NCBI GenBank assembly: GCA_018402455.1
Contig: JAGYIG010000002.1
Location: 1-64,000, forward strand
Direction: 5' to 3'
DNA: 64,000 bases
Origin: Opitutaceae bacterium
GTDB lineage: Bacteria > Verrucomicrobiota > Verrucomicrobiia > Opitutales > Opitutaceae
The notes under the pieces are model-generated. The model had not been told where the DNA came from. It ran no database searches and saw only the letters and a program-made list of their open reading frames with translations. The translations under genes were made by a program, and so were the position numbers. Shown here one piece after another: positions 18,571 through 25,830 of this stretch (positions within the stretch are counted from its first letter, which is position 1; every line of letters starts with the position of its first letter).

Positions 18571-18951
18571 ATGCCTCGTGCCACCAATGCCCCCGCGGCC
18601 AACAAACGCCGCAAAAAAGTCCTTAAACACGCCAAGGGCTACTACGCGCGCAAATCCAAACTCTACCGCTACGCCAAGGACGCGGTAGACCACGCTTGGC
18701 AACACGCCTACCGGGATCGCCGCAAAAAGAAGAGCAACGCTCGTCAATTGTGGATCGTCCGCCTTAATGCGGCGGTTCGCGCTCAAGGTATGAGCTACTC
18801 GCGCTTCATCGAAGGCCTCCATGCCGCCAACATCGGCCTCGACCGCAAGGTCCTCGCCGATCTCGCCGTTCGCGACGAGGTGGCCTTCAACGCGGTGGTC
18901 CAACAAGCCCAAGACGCGTTGAAGACCAAGGCCGCTGCCGCTCAGGCCTAA
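18571..18951 (+). CDS. rplT: 50S ribosomal protein L20
   Basis: The 126-residue basic protein matches L20: [25 protein letters not shown] at the N terminus, [22 protein letters not shown], and [23 protein letters not shown]. It nucleates early 50S assembly. In many bacteria it also represses its own operon by binding an mRNA structure. It is followed by tandem hairpins and a strong terminator, and then by pheS. Confidence 0.96.
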   Translation: MPRATNAPAANKRRKKVLKHAKGYYARKSKLYRYAKDAVDHAWQHAYRDRRKKKSNARQLWIVRLNAAVRAQGMSYSRFIEGLHAANIGLDRKVLADLAVRDEVAFNAVVQQAQDALKTKAAAAQA

Positions 18952-18964
18952 AATCTGCCAAACG

Positions 18965-19039
18965 CGAGCCCGGGGGGCTCGTCTCCACTGATTTACCCGG
19001 AGGACGGGCCCCACAACCGGGGCTCGTCCTCTTTTTTTT
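18965..19039 (+). promoter_or_regulatory. Candidate attenuator between rplT and pheS
   Basis: Four arms are visible. Arm 1 (18965-18970, cgagcc) pairs with arm 2 (18976-18981, ggctcg). Arm 3 (19000-19012) pairs with arm 4 (19019-19031) in a 13-bp stem followed by T8, a textbook terminator. Extended arm 2 (18974-18983, ggggctcgtc) can instead pair over 10 bp, with one G-U, with the inner part of arm 3 (19003-19012, gacgggcccc). That would break the terminator. The T-run ends only about 10 bases before the pheS ATG. I see no leader peptide rich in Phe codons, so the sensing mechanism is unknown. Confidence 0.55.
19000..19039 (+). terminator. Strong intrinsic terminator just upstream of pheS
   Basis: The 13-bp stem gaggacgggcccc / ggggctcgtcctc (one G-U) has the loop acaacc and is followed by eight T. 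It either ends the rpmI-rplT transcript or forms the terminator half of a pheS attenuator. Confidence 0.9.
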
Positions 19040-19049
19040 CCCACCCGCC

Positions 19050-20093
19050 ATGCAAGATCAACTTTCCGCCCTCGTCGAACGGGCCGCCGCCGAAATCCCG
19101 CACATCTGTTCCCGCCCTGAATTCGAAGCCGCCAAAGCGGGCTTTGTCGGGCCCAAGGGGGAGCTGACTGGCCTCATGAAGCAGATGGGCCACGTGCCCA
19201 AGGAGGAAAAACCCGCCGTCGGCAAGCTCATCAACGAGACCAAGCAGCAGCTTTTAAAAATTCTCGAAGCAGGGCTGGCGAGGATTGAAGCCGCTGAGCT
19301 GGCCGCCGCATTGGGCCCCGCGATCGATCCCACCTTGCCGTCGCCCGATCCGCTGCCGGGTGCCCGGCACCCGTTGACGCAGGTTCGGGAGGAACTCAAC
19401 GCCATCCTGCGGAAGGTGGGTTTCACCGTGGTCGAAGGGCCGGAGGTGGAGACCGAATACTACTGTTTTGATGCGCTCAACACCCCGCCGACCCACCCGG
19501 CCCGCGACCCTCAGGACACCTTCTACTTCCCCGCCGATGCCAAATTCTCGAATGTGGCCCGCAAGGTGGCTGGAGAGAAATACCTCCTGCGCACCCACAC
19601 GTCCTCGGTGCAGATCCGCACCATGCTCAAGGGGGAGCCGCCGATCCGCATCGTATCCCCAGGTCGGGTCTATCGCCGGGACACGGTGGACGCCACCCAC
19701 TCCGCCAATTTTCACCAATTGGAAGGGCTCTACGTGGATAAAAATGTGACGGTAAAGGACCTTAAGGCGCTGCTCGATTATGTGCTCAAATCCCTGCTCG
19801 GATCCGATACTCAGGTCCGCTTCCGCCCCCACTATTTTGGCTACACCGAGCCGAGCTTCGAGGTCGACTTGTCGGCGAAACACCTGCCCAAGGTCAACCA
19901 GGAGTGGGTCGAGATCATGGGATGTGGCATGGTGGATCCGGCCGTGTTTGAGGATGTGGGCTATGACGCCTCCGTCTGGACGGGATACGCCTTCGGCATG
20001 GGGATCGAGCGCATCGCCATGATGATCTACGGCATCGACGACATCCGCTACTTTTACCAAAACGACCTGAGGTTTCTCAGGCAATTCGCCTGA
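19050..20093 (+). CDS. pheS: Phenylalanine--tRNA ligase alpha subunit
   Basis: Catalytic alpha subunit of the (alpha-beta)2 PheRS, which charges tRNA-Phe. The 347-residue length is typical. An N-terminal coiled coil (about residues 1-90) is followed by the class II core. Motif 2 is PGRVYRRDTVDATHSANFHQLEG and motif 3 is GMGIERIAMM. No Shine-Dalgarno-like sequence lies between the terminator T-run and the ATG. The usual immediate partner pheT is separated from it by a four-helix-bundle gene cassette. Confidence 0.96.
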   Translation: MQDQLSALVERAAAEIPHICSRPEFEAAKAGFVGPKGELTGLMKQMGHVPKEEKPAVGKLINETKQQLLKILEAGLARIEAAELAAALGPAIDPTLPSPDPLPGARHPLTQVREELNAILRKVGFTVVEGPEVETEYYCFDALNTPPTHPARDPQDTFYFPADAKFSNVARKVAGEKYLLRTHTSSVQIRTMLKGEPPIRIVSPGRVYRRDTVDATHSANFHQLEGLYVDKNVTVKDLKALLDYVLKSLLGSDTQVRFRPHYFGYTEPSFEVDLSAKHLPKVNQEWVEIMGCGMVDPAVFEDVGYDASVWTGYAFGMGIERIAMMIYGIDDIRYFYQNDLRFLRQFA

Positions 20094-20100
20094 GAAACAG

Positions 20101-20130
20101 GAGCGAGCATCGAGTAGCGAGTAGTGAGTA
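20101..20130. repeat. Left arm of inverted repeats bounding the pheS-pheT insert
   Basis: The arm is a degenerate tandem of gagtag-cgagtag-tgagta units. Its segment gtagcgagtag (20114-20124) is the exact reverse complement of 20496-20506. Its segment agtagtgagta (20120-20130) is the exact reverse complement of 20518-20528. It abuts the cassette gene: the last base is the A of the ATG. Confidence 0.8.
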
Positions 20131-20486
20131 TGGATAATCCGTCACAGTCATTTCGTGAGGTTGTTGTCTGGCAAAAGGCCCATGCATTCACGTTGGCGAT
20201 CTACTCATTAAGTAGTGCTTTCCCATCCCATGAGTCGTTTGGACTCACGTCCCAATTACGGCGGGCCGCTGCCAGTATTCCTGCGAATTTTGTCGAAGGC
20301 TTTCGCAAACGCACCCTGCCGGATAAAATTCGTTTCAACAACATGGCACAGGCTTCCGCCGACGAGTGTCTCTATCACCTAATTCTGGCCCACGATTTGA
20401 ACTACGCCGACACGAAGGTGTTGCAGTCCGATCTAGAAGAGGTCTCCCGAATCCTCCAAGGCTACATCAATGGTATGAAGCGATAG
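20130..20486 (+). CDS. Four-helix-bundle protein, 23S rRNA intervening-sequence (IVP) family, inserted between pheS and pheT
   Basis: The 118-residue protein has the family pattern: EVVVWQKAHAFTLAIYSLS at the start, LTSQLRRAAASIPANFVEGF in the middle, and a C-terminal helix ending GYINGMKR. Relatives are encoded in 23S rRNA intervening sequences and form pentameric helical bundles; their biochemical role is unproven. I prefer the ATG at 20130 over the GTG two codons upstream, which lies in the repeat. The gene splits pheS from pheT and is bounded by inverted repeats, so it looks like a mobile cassette. It is oriented with the operon and could be cotranscribed. Confidence 0.88.
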   Translation: MDNPSQSFREVVVWQKAHAFTLAIYSLSSAFPSHESFGLTSQLRRAAASIPANFVEGFRKRTLPDKIRFNNMAQASADECLYHLILAHDLNYADTKVLQSDLEEVSRILQGYINGMKR

Positions 20487-20495
20487 ATTTCGAGT

Positions 20496-20528
20496 CTACT
20501 CGCTACCCACTACCCGCTACTCACTACT
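20496..20528. repeat. Right arm of inverted repeats bounding the pheS-pheT insert
   Basis: The arm is built of ctactcgctac, ccactac and cgctactcactact units and is the reverse complement, in two 11-base blocks, of the left arm at 20114-20130. It ends 10 bases before the pheT ATG. On transcription the arms could pair and loop out the cassette. Confidence 0.8.
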
Positions 20529-20538
20529 TTTTCCTAAA

Positions 20539-22989
20539 ATGAAAATTTCCCGCAACTGGCTCCAGGACTACGTCGATTTGACGGGTCTCTCCGACGAAGA
20601 GATCTCCGCCGCAATTACCTTCCTTGGGTTTGAGGTCGAGGGCATCGAATCCACCGGGGCTCCGCCGTTGGACAAGGTGGTTGTGGGGGAGGTCCTCTCC
20701 CGGGCGCCGCATCCCAATGCTGATCGTCTTTCCATCTGCGATGTTGCCGTGGGGGAAGCCTCCGGTGGCACCAAGCGGATCGTCTGTGGGGCCCAGAACT
20801 ACCAAGTTGGCGACCGCGTGCCGGTGGCATTGGTCGGCGCCGTGCTCTCGGGCGACTTCACGATCAAGCCTTCCAAAATTCGGGGCGAAGCCTCGGAGGG
20901 CATGATGTGCTCCGGTAAAGAACTGCAGATCGGGGAGGACCACTCGGGGTTACTGATCCTGACGGCGCGGCCGGAGATCGGCACCCCGATTAATGACGCC
21001 CTGCCGGCGGGAGATGTGGTCTTCGATATCGAGATCACCCCGAACCGTCCGGACTGCCAAAGTCACCTCGGTGTGGCCCGTGAACTCGCGGCCTGGTTTC
21101 GCCGGGAACTGACCTATCCGGCGATGGAAGTGCCCGCTCCGGCGGCGCCCCGTCCCGACCTGTTGAAAGGGCTGCAGGTGGCGCACAGCGAAGATTGCCC
21201 GCTCTACACGGCGTCCGTCATCGCCGGGGTGAAGGTGGGCCCGAGCCCGGAGTGGATGCAACAGCGACTCGCGGCCGTCGGGGTTCGCCCCATCAATAAT
21301 CTGGTCGATATCGGCAACTACGTGATGCTCGAGTATGGGCAACCGATGCACGCGTTCGATGCCCGGAAGTTGGCTGGCCCGGAGATCATCGTGCGGCGAG
21401 CCACCGCGGGAGAAACCTTGGTCACGCTCGATGAAAAAACCCGGACGCTCACCGGGGAAATGTTGGTGATTGCCGACGCCGAAAAAGCCGTGGTGGTCGC
21501 CGGAATCATGGGGGGAGAGAATTCGGGCGTCGACGAATCGACCGTGAATTTGGTTTTGGAAGTCGCGGTGTTTCAGCGGTTTTCCGTGCGAGCCACATCT
21601 CGGGCTCTGGGACTGAGCTCCGACTCCTCCTACCGCTTCGAACGCGGCATCGATGCGCACGCCCTCGCGGAAGCGACCCATCGTGCGATCGGCCTGATTT
21701 TGAAGTATGCCGGAGGCACTTGGTGCGGCCCCACCCTGCGCGTGGGCAGCGAGGAGCCGTGGCAACGCGAGGTCACCGTCAATCCGGCGTGGGTGCGGGC
21801 GCGCTTGGGCTTCGAGGTCACCGATGAGGAGCAACGCAGTGCCCTGGAAGCCCTCGATCTGCTGATCGTGCGCGAGAACGAAATCGACGAGGGGATCGAA
21901 TGGACGGTGCGGATTCCGAGTTGGCGCAGCGATCTGGATCGCCCGATCGATTTGGTGGAGGAGATTTTGCGCGTGCATGGCACCGCTAAAATTCCCGCGA
22001 CGACCGTGACGGCCCCGGGTCTGCTGGCCGATGACGATCCCGTCGCCCAATATAACCGCAACGTGGCCGGGTATTTGGTGGGCCAAAATTTTCAGGAATG
22101 CGTCACTTACACCCTGCGCTCCCGGCCGGAAATCGAAGCGTGGGCAGGAGCGGAGGCCGCGGGTCCCCTGAGTTTGGAAAACCCCTTTCTCGAAGACCAG
22201 TCCCACCTGCGATCCTCCCTCGTGGGCGGACTGTTGGACGCGCTCAAACTGAACCAGACTCGAGGCAATCCGGTGACCCGTTTGTTCGAAACCGGAAGGG
22301 TTTTCATCCCACAGAAAGAGGGCGTGGTCGAATGTGCGGCCGTGGGTTTCGTGATCGCCGAAGCCGGTATGGTCACTTGGAAATCCCGGGAGCTGGCCGA
22401 CTTCTACACCACCAAACGATTGATCGAAGTGATGGCGGATCGGGCCGGCGTGGACCTGTCCCGGCAGCCCCATCTGGAGGATGGGGGTCAGGCCGCCGCG
22501 GGTTGGCAGGCGGGCCAGCACACCCTCCAGGGGGATATGCGTTACGGGTGGTCCGCGCGTTACGGTATGCTTGATCTCGCGGTTCTCAAATCACGCGACA
22601 TTACGGGCAAAGTGCTGGCCGGGGTTTTTGCCATCCTGCCGGAGCGGCTCAACGCGGGGGGCAAACGCAAACGTTTCCAACCGTTCAGCCTGCAACCGGC
22701 GGCCCTGCGCGATGTCGCCTTGGTGGTCGATGAAGCCACCGCCGCCGGTGAGGTCACCAAACAGGTCACCAAGCTGGCGCGGGCCGCGGCGAAGGGCTTC
22801 GAACTCGAGTCGGTCGACCTCTTTGATGTCTATCGAGGCAAAGGGTTGGCCGATGGTCAAAAGAGTCTTGCTTACTCGCTGTCGTTTCGGGCCCCTGATC
22901 GCACCTTGAACGACAAGGAAGTGAACGAAGCGTTCTCGATCTTGCTCGAACAGATCGCGACCAAAACCGATTTCGAGGTCCGGTCTTAG
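20539..22989 (+). CDS. pheT: Phenylalanine--tRNA ligase beta subunit
   Basis: The 816-residue beta subunit recognises tRNA-Phe and edits mischarged tRNA. Domain order is normal: N-terminal MKISRNWLQDYVDL, EMAP-type tRNA-binding domain (HPNADRLSICDVAVG, EGMMCSGKELQIG), B3/B4 editing region (about 210-380), B5, the class II-like core, and a C-terminal FDX-ACB anticodon-binding domain (about 720-816, SLAYSLSFRAPDRTLNDKEVNE). The ATG at 20539 follows the right repeat of the inserted cassette by 10 bases with no Shine-Dalgarno visible. Translation may therefore depend on coupling or on a leaderless or SD-independent start. Confidence 0.96.
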   Translation: MKISRNWLQDYVDLTGLSDEEISAAITFLGFEVEGIESTGAPPLDKVVVGEVLSRAPHPNADRLSICDVAVGEASGGTKRIVCGAQNYQVGDRVPVALVGAVLSGDFTIKPSKIRGEASEGMMCSGKELQIGEDHSGLLILTARPEIGTPINDALPAGDVVFDIEITPNRPDCQSHLGVARELAAWFRRELTYPAMEVPAPAAPRPDLLKGLQVAHSEDCPLYTASVIAGVKVGPSPEWMQQRLAAVGVRPINNLVDIGNYVMLEYGQPMHAFDARKLAGPEIIVRRATAGETLVTLDEKTRTLTGEMLVIADAEKAVVVAGIMGGENSGVDESTVNLVLEVAVFQRFSVRATSRALGLSSDSSYRFERGIDAHALAEATHRAIGLILKYAGGTWCGPTLRVGSEEPWQREVTVNPAWVRARLGFEVTDEEQRSALEALDLLIVRENEIDEGIEWTVRIPSWRSDLDRPIDLVEEILRVHGTAKIPATTVTAPGLLADDDPVAQYNRNVAGYLVGQNFQECVTYTLRSRPEIEAWAGAEAAGPLSLENPFLEDQSHLRSSLVGGLLDALKLNQTRGNPVTRLFETGRVFIPQKEGVVECAAVGFVIAEAGMVTWKSRELADFYTTKRLIEVMADRAGVDLSRQPHLEDGGQAAAGWQAGQHTLQGDMRYGWSARYGMLDLAVLKSRDITGKVLAGVFAILPERLNAGGKRKRFQPFSLQPAALRDVALVVDEATAAGEVTKQVTKLARAAAKGFELESVDLFDVYRGKGLADGQKSLAYSLSFRAPDRTLNDKEVNEAFSILLEQIATKTDFEVRS

Positions 22990-23000
22990 TCGGTGGTGGT

Positions 23001-23058
23001 GCCGTGCTTTAGCCGGCACTGGGGACGAAGCATCCAGCAACGCCGGCTCAAGCACGGC
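23001..23058. repeat. REP-like 17-bp inverted repeat downstream of pheT
   Basis: gccgtgctttagccggc (23001-23017) and gccggctcaagcacggc (23042-23058) are reverse complements except for one position. They are separated by 24 bases. No T-run follows, so it is more like an extragenic palindrome than a terminator. It lies between two convergent genes. Confidence 0.75.
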
Positions 23059-23079
23059 GCTACGTTATGATGAGCCGCC

Positions 23080-23565
23080 TCACTCGCCTTCGATCACAAA
23101 CCAGAGGTCGCGGTAGGTGTCCACATCGGGGTAGCCCAGCGTGCCCGGCTGAATGGCCAGACGTTCCTCCATGGCAGTCGGAAACGTGGCCGAGGCTCGC
23201 GATGCCGCGACGTCGTCAGCGTCGTTCACATCGGAGATGAATACGTCCTCGCGAATCGTGTTGCCCCCGTCCCGACGGATGGCGTGGCCCCCGGGATAAG
23301 CGTCGGTGAGTTTGCCTTCGGGCATCACGTTGAGGTTGGAGAGCGGGATATTGCGGTTCACGCCCGGCGGGGCAGGTTGGTCGATCCAGACAAGGATGGT
23401 GTAGCGGGTATCGGCCTCGGGAAATGGGCGCGCGTCGTCGTCGGATTTCCCAGCGAAGGTAGTCGTTAGTCTTGAGATCCTGGGGACCACGCCTCCCGAG
23501 ATCAGGGCAATGGGGGTGGGGTGCCCTCCCGCGATACAATCGTGCTGAACCCGCCACAGAGCCAC
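23080..23565 (-). CDS. Hypothetical protein, possibly truncated at the N terminus
   Basis: I do not recognise this ORF. From about residue 45 the sequence is composition-normal and reads like a secreted or pilin-like domain (RYTILVWIDQPAPPGVNRNIPLSNLNVMPEGK, ending WFVIEGE). The first 40 residues look less natural. The ORF opens at a GTG inside the region that should drive gatC on the other strand. No signal peptide is visible, so either the true start is lost or a frameshift lies near 23460. It is convergent with pheT. Confidence 0.4.
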   Translation of the reverse strand: MALWRVQHDCIAGGHPTPIALISGGVVPRISRLTTTFAGKSDDDARPFPEADTRYTILVWIDQPAPPGVNRNIPLSNLNVMPEGKLTDAYPGGHAIRRDGGNTIREDVFISDVNDADDVAASRASATFPTAMEERLAIQPGTLGYPDVDTYRDLWFVIEGE

Positions 23566-23651
23566 CCCCCGCTTTCCTTATGAAGCCGTGGCGGTTTTGT
23601 CGGTTGCCATGCGGGGTTCCCGGAGCTTTATCCACTGTCCTCCTATTAGCC

Positions 23652-23942
23652 ATGGCCGAAACACCCCACCTCAACATCGACCGCGTTGCCGAATTGGCCC
23701 GCCTTGCCCTCACTCCCGCCGAAAAAGCGGAGTTTTCCACCCAGCTCGCCGAGGTACTCCAACATGTCGAACAGCTCAAGAAACTCGACGTGGCCGGCGT
23801 GGAGCCCACCGCGCACGCGTTTGCGTTGGAAAACGTCTGGGCGGATGACGTGGCGCAGGGAGGACTGGCGGTGGAGGAGGCCCTGCGCAATGCGCCCGCG
23901 CAGCGGGATAACATGATCGCGGTGCCCAAGGTGGTGGAGTGA
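23652..23942 (+). CDS. gatC: Asp-tRNA(Asn)/Glu-tRNA(Gln) amidotransferase subunit C
   Basis: The 96-residue GatC braces GatA against GatB in the transamidosome that makes Gln-tRNA(Gln) or Asn-tRNA(Asn). Family landmarks are HLNIDRVAELARLALT at the start, EVLQHVEQLKKLDVAGVEPTAH in the middle and RDNMIAVPKVVE at the end. I chose ATG 23652 because it matches normal GatC length; the longer ORF is spurious. The gene runs into gatA with 5 bp between, which indicates coupling. Confidence 0.95.
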   Translation: MAETPHLNIDRVAELARLALTPAEKAEFSTQLAEVLQHVEQLKKLDVAGVEPTAHAFALENVWADDVAQGGLAVEEALRNAPAQRDNMIAVPKVVE

Positions 23943-23947
23943 GCGTC

Positions 23948-25392
23948 ATGGCGGACGAGATTCTATTTTCCACCCTCACCGGCCTGGCGGATCGCTTGGC
24001 CCGAGGCGATTTGAGCGCCACCGAAATCATGCAGGCCTTCATTGATCGCACGGCTGCCGTTGATGGGCAGGTGCGGGCCTTCAACTCGGTGAACCCGGAA
24101 GACGCGCTCGCCCAAGCCCAAGCGGCCGACGCGCGGCGCGCGGCCGGAGAATGCCGCGGCCCGCTGGATGGTCTGCCGATCGCCTCAAAGACGTGATTGC
24201 GGTGAAGGACCAGCGCTCCGGCGAGCAGCAAATGCTCGAAAACTTTGTGTCACCTTACGATGCGACGGTGACCGAGAAACCCAAAGACGCGGGCAGCGTA
24301 TTGTGGGCCGGGCCAACTCGATGAGTTCGCCATGGGCTCATCGACTGAAAATTTCGGCCGCACCGCCAACCCTATGACCCTCACCCGTGCCGGGGAGTTC
24401 CGGTGGCAGTGCGGCGGCGTGGCGGCAGTGAATCCATCGCGGCCCTGGGCCTGGACACCGGAGGCTCCATCCGCCAGCCGGCTGCGTTTTGCAATGTGGT
24501 GGGGCTCAAGCCGACCTACGGTCTGGTTTCACGCTACGGTTTGGCGGCGTTTGCCTCGTCGCTCGACCAAATCGGCACCTTCACCCGCACGGTGGAGGAT
24601 GCGGCGGTGCTGCTCGAGGGGATCGCGGGTTACGATCATCGGGACTCCACTTCCTTCAAGACCGATGTCCCGGACTATCGGGCGGCGCTGGCGCAGTCGA
24701 AGGGACCGTGGAAACTAGGGGTGCCCCAGGAATATTTCGGGACGGGATTGGACCCGGAAGTCGGCGCGGCCATCGAACAGGCCATCGAATTTTACCGGGA
24801 GCTGGGCTGCGAAATCAAAGTGGTGTCGCTACCTCACACCGAGTATTGCCTCAGCACCTACTACATCATCGCAACGGCCGAGGCGTCGTCCAATTTGGCC
24901 CGCTATGACGGGGTGCGTTACACCCACCGCTCGCCCGATGCCAAAGACATCGACAGCGTCTATTTTAAATCGCGCGAAGAGGGGTTTGGCCCCGAAGTGA
25001 AACGTCGGATTATTCTCGGCACCTACGTGCTCTCCAGTGGCTACTACGATGCCTACTACCTGCGGGCCCAACGGGTGCGCACGTTGATCCGGCAGGACTT
25101 TCTCAATGCCTACCACGAGGTCGACGCCATCCTGACCCCGACCACGCCGACTCCGGCGTTCATAATCGGGGAAAAAGCGGATCCTCTGGCGATGTATTTA
25201 TCCGACATCTACACCATCGGGGTGAACCTCGCGGGCCTGCCTGGGATCTCCGTGCCCGCCGGGTTTACCACCGCCGGTCTGCCCGTCGGCCTGCAGCTCA
25301 TCGGTCAGCCCTTCCAGGAATCCGACCTCCTCGCCATCGCCCACGCCTACGACTCCGCCCACGATTGGAACGAGCGCCGTCCCGAACTCTGA
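23948..25392 (+). pseudogene. gatA: Glutamyl-tRNA(Gln) amidotransferase subunit A, interrupted by clustered indels
   Basis: GatA is the amidase subunit that releases ammonia from glutamine. The N terminus (LARGDLSATEIMQAFI, GPLDGLPIA) and the C-terminal two thirds ([22 protein letters not shown] to NERRPEL) are intact and conserved. Between about 24186 and 24430 the frame changes repeatedly. By eye I count about eight one- or two-base losses or gains plus a loss of about 6 bases. They hit the catalytic Lys region (expected AIKD, read ASKT) and the Ser-cis-Ser region (GSSGGSAAA, readable in a third frame). Residues between the indels remain conserved. Because GatB and GatC are intact, I suspect consensus error rather than true loss. 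Confidence 0.9.
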
Positions 25393-25395
25393 TTT

Positions 25396-25426
25396 AGTCA
25401 CAGAGGGCACAGAGGAGACACAGAGG
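25396..25426. repeat. Left arm of inverted repeats bounding the gatA-gatB insert
   Basis: Three copies of cacagagg (25399-25406, 25408-25415, 25419-25426) occur just after the gatA stop. The first 19 bases, agtcacagagggcacagag, match the reverse complement of the right arm at 17 of 19 positions. The last copy gives the cassette gene a good agagg Shine-Dalgarno. Confidence 0.8.
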
Positions 25427-25428
25427 CC

Positions 25429-25800
25429 ATGGAGCAAAACGAACTCACAGAACGAATCATCGGTGCGGCGATTGAAGTTCATCGTGAACTTGGTCCGGGG
25501 TTGCTCGAGTCGGCGTATCAGCGTGCGTTGGCTCATGAATTTACCCTCCGGGGTATCCCGTTTGAGAAGGAACTCATTTGCCCCGTGCTGTATAAGGATT
25601 TGGTAATCGATGATGCCTATCGACTCGATTTCTTGGTCGACGGGTCGGTGGTGGTTGAACTCAAAACCGTTGATGAGCTGATGGATGTACATACGGCTCA
25701 GGTGCTCACTTACCTCAAATTTTCCAAGACTCGGATCGGACTCTTAATGAACTTTCGTTCAACCATTTTGACGTGCGGGCTTAAACGGCTCGCCCTGTGA
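25429..25800 (+). CDS. GxxExxY protein (PD-(D/E)XK-like), inserted between gatA and gatB
   Basis: The 123-residue protein has the family signature GLLESAY after HRELGPG and the nuclease-like core DFLVDGSVVVELK, which fits D-x9-ExK. The family is assigned to the PD-(D/E)XK superfamily, but I know of no proven activity. It starts three bases after the left repeat and stops 16 bases before the GTG taken as the gatB start. It separates two genes that usually adjoin and shares the operon's orientation. I infer a mobile cassette. It could cut or bind nucleic acid at the repeats, but that is speculation. Confidence 0.9.
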   Translation: MEQNELTERIIGAAIEVHRELGPGLLESAYQRALAHEFTLRGIPFEKELICPVLYKDLVIDDAYRLDFLVDGSVVVELKTVDELMDVHTAQVLTYLKFSKTRIGLLMNFRSTILTCGLKRLAL

Positions 25801-25811
25801 ACTCCGGGTAC

Positions 25812-25830
25812 TCTCTGTGAACTCTGTGAC
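25812..25830. repeat. Right arm of inverted repeats bounding the gatA-gatB insert
   Basis: tctctgtgaactctgtgac carries two ctctgtg units (25813-25819, 25823-25829) and is an imperfect reverse complement of the left arm at 25396-25414. Both plausible gatB GTG start codons (25817 and 25826) lie inside it. Confidence 0.8.

Noticed and set aside
20950-22521. 523-codon minus-strand ORF
   Set aside because: Fully antisense to pheT; His/Gln/Arg-rich shadow with no domain signature.
24186-24440. Programmed frameshifting as an explanation for gatA
   Set aside because: At least eight separate indels would be required, with no slippery-site pattern; sequence error fits better.
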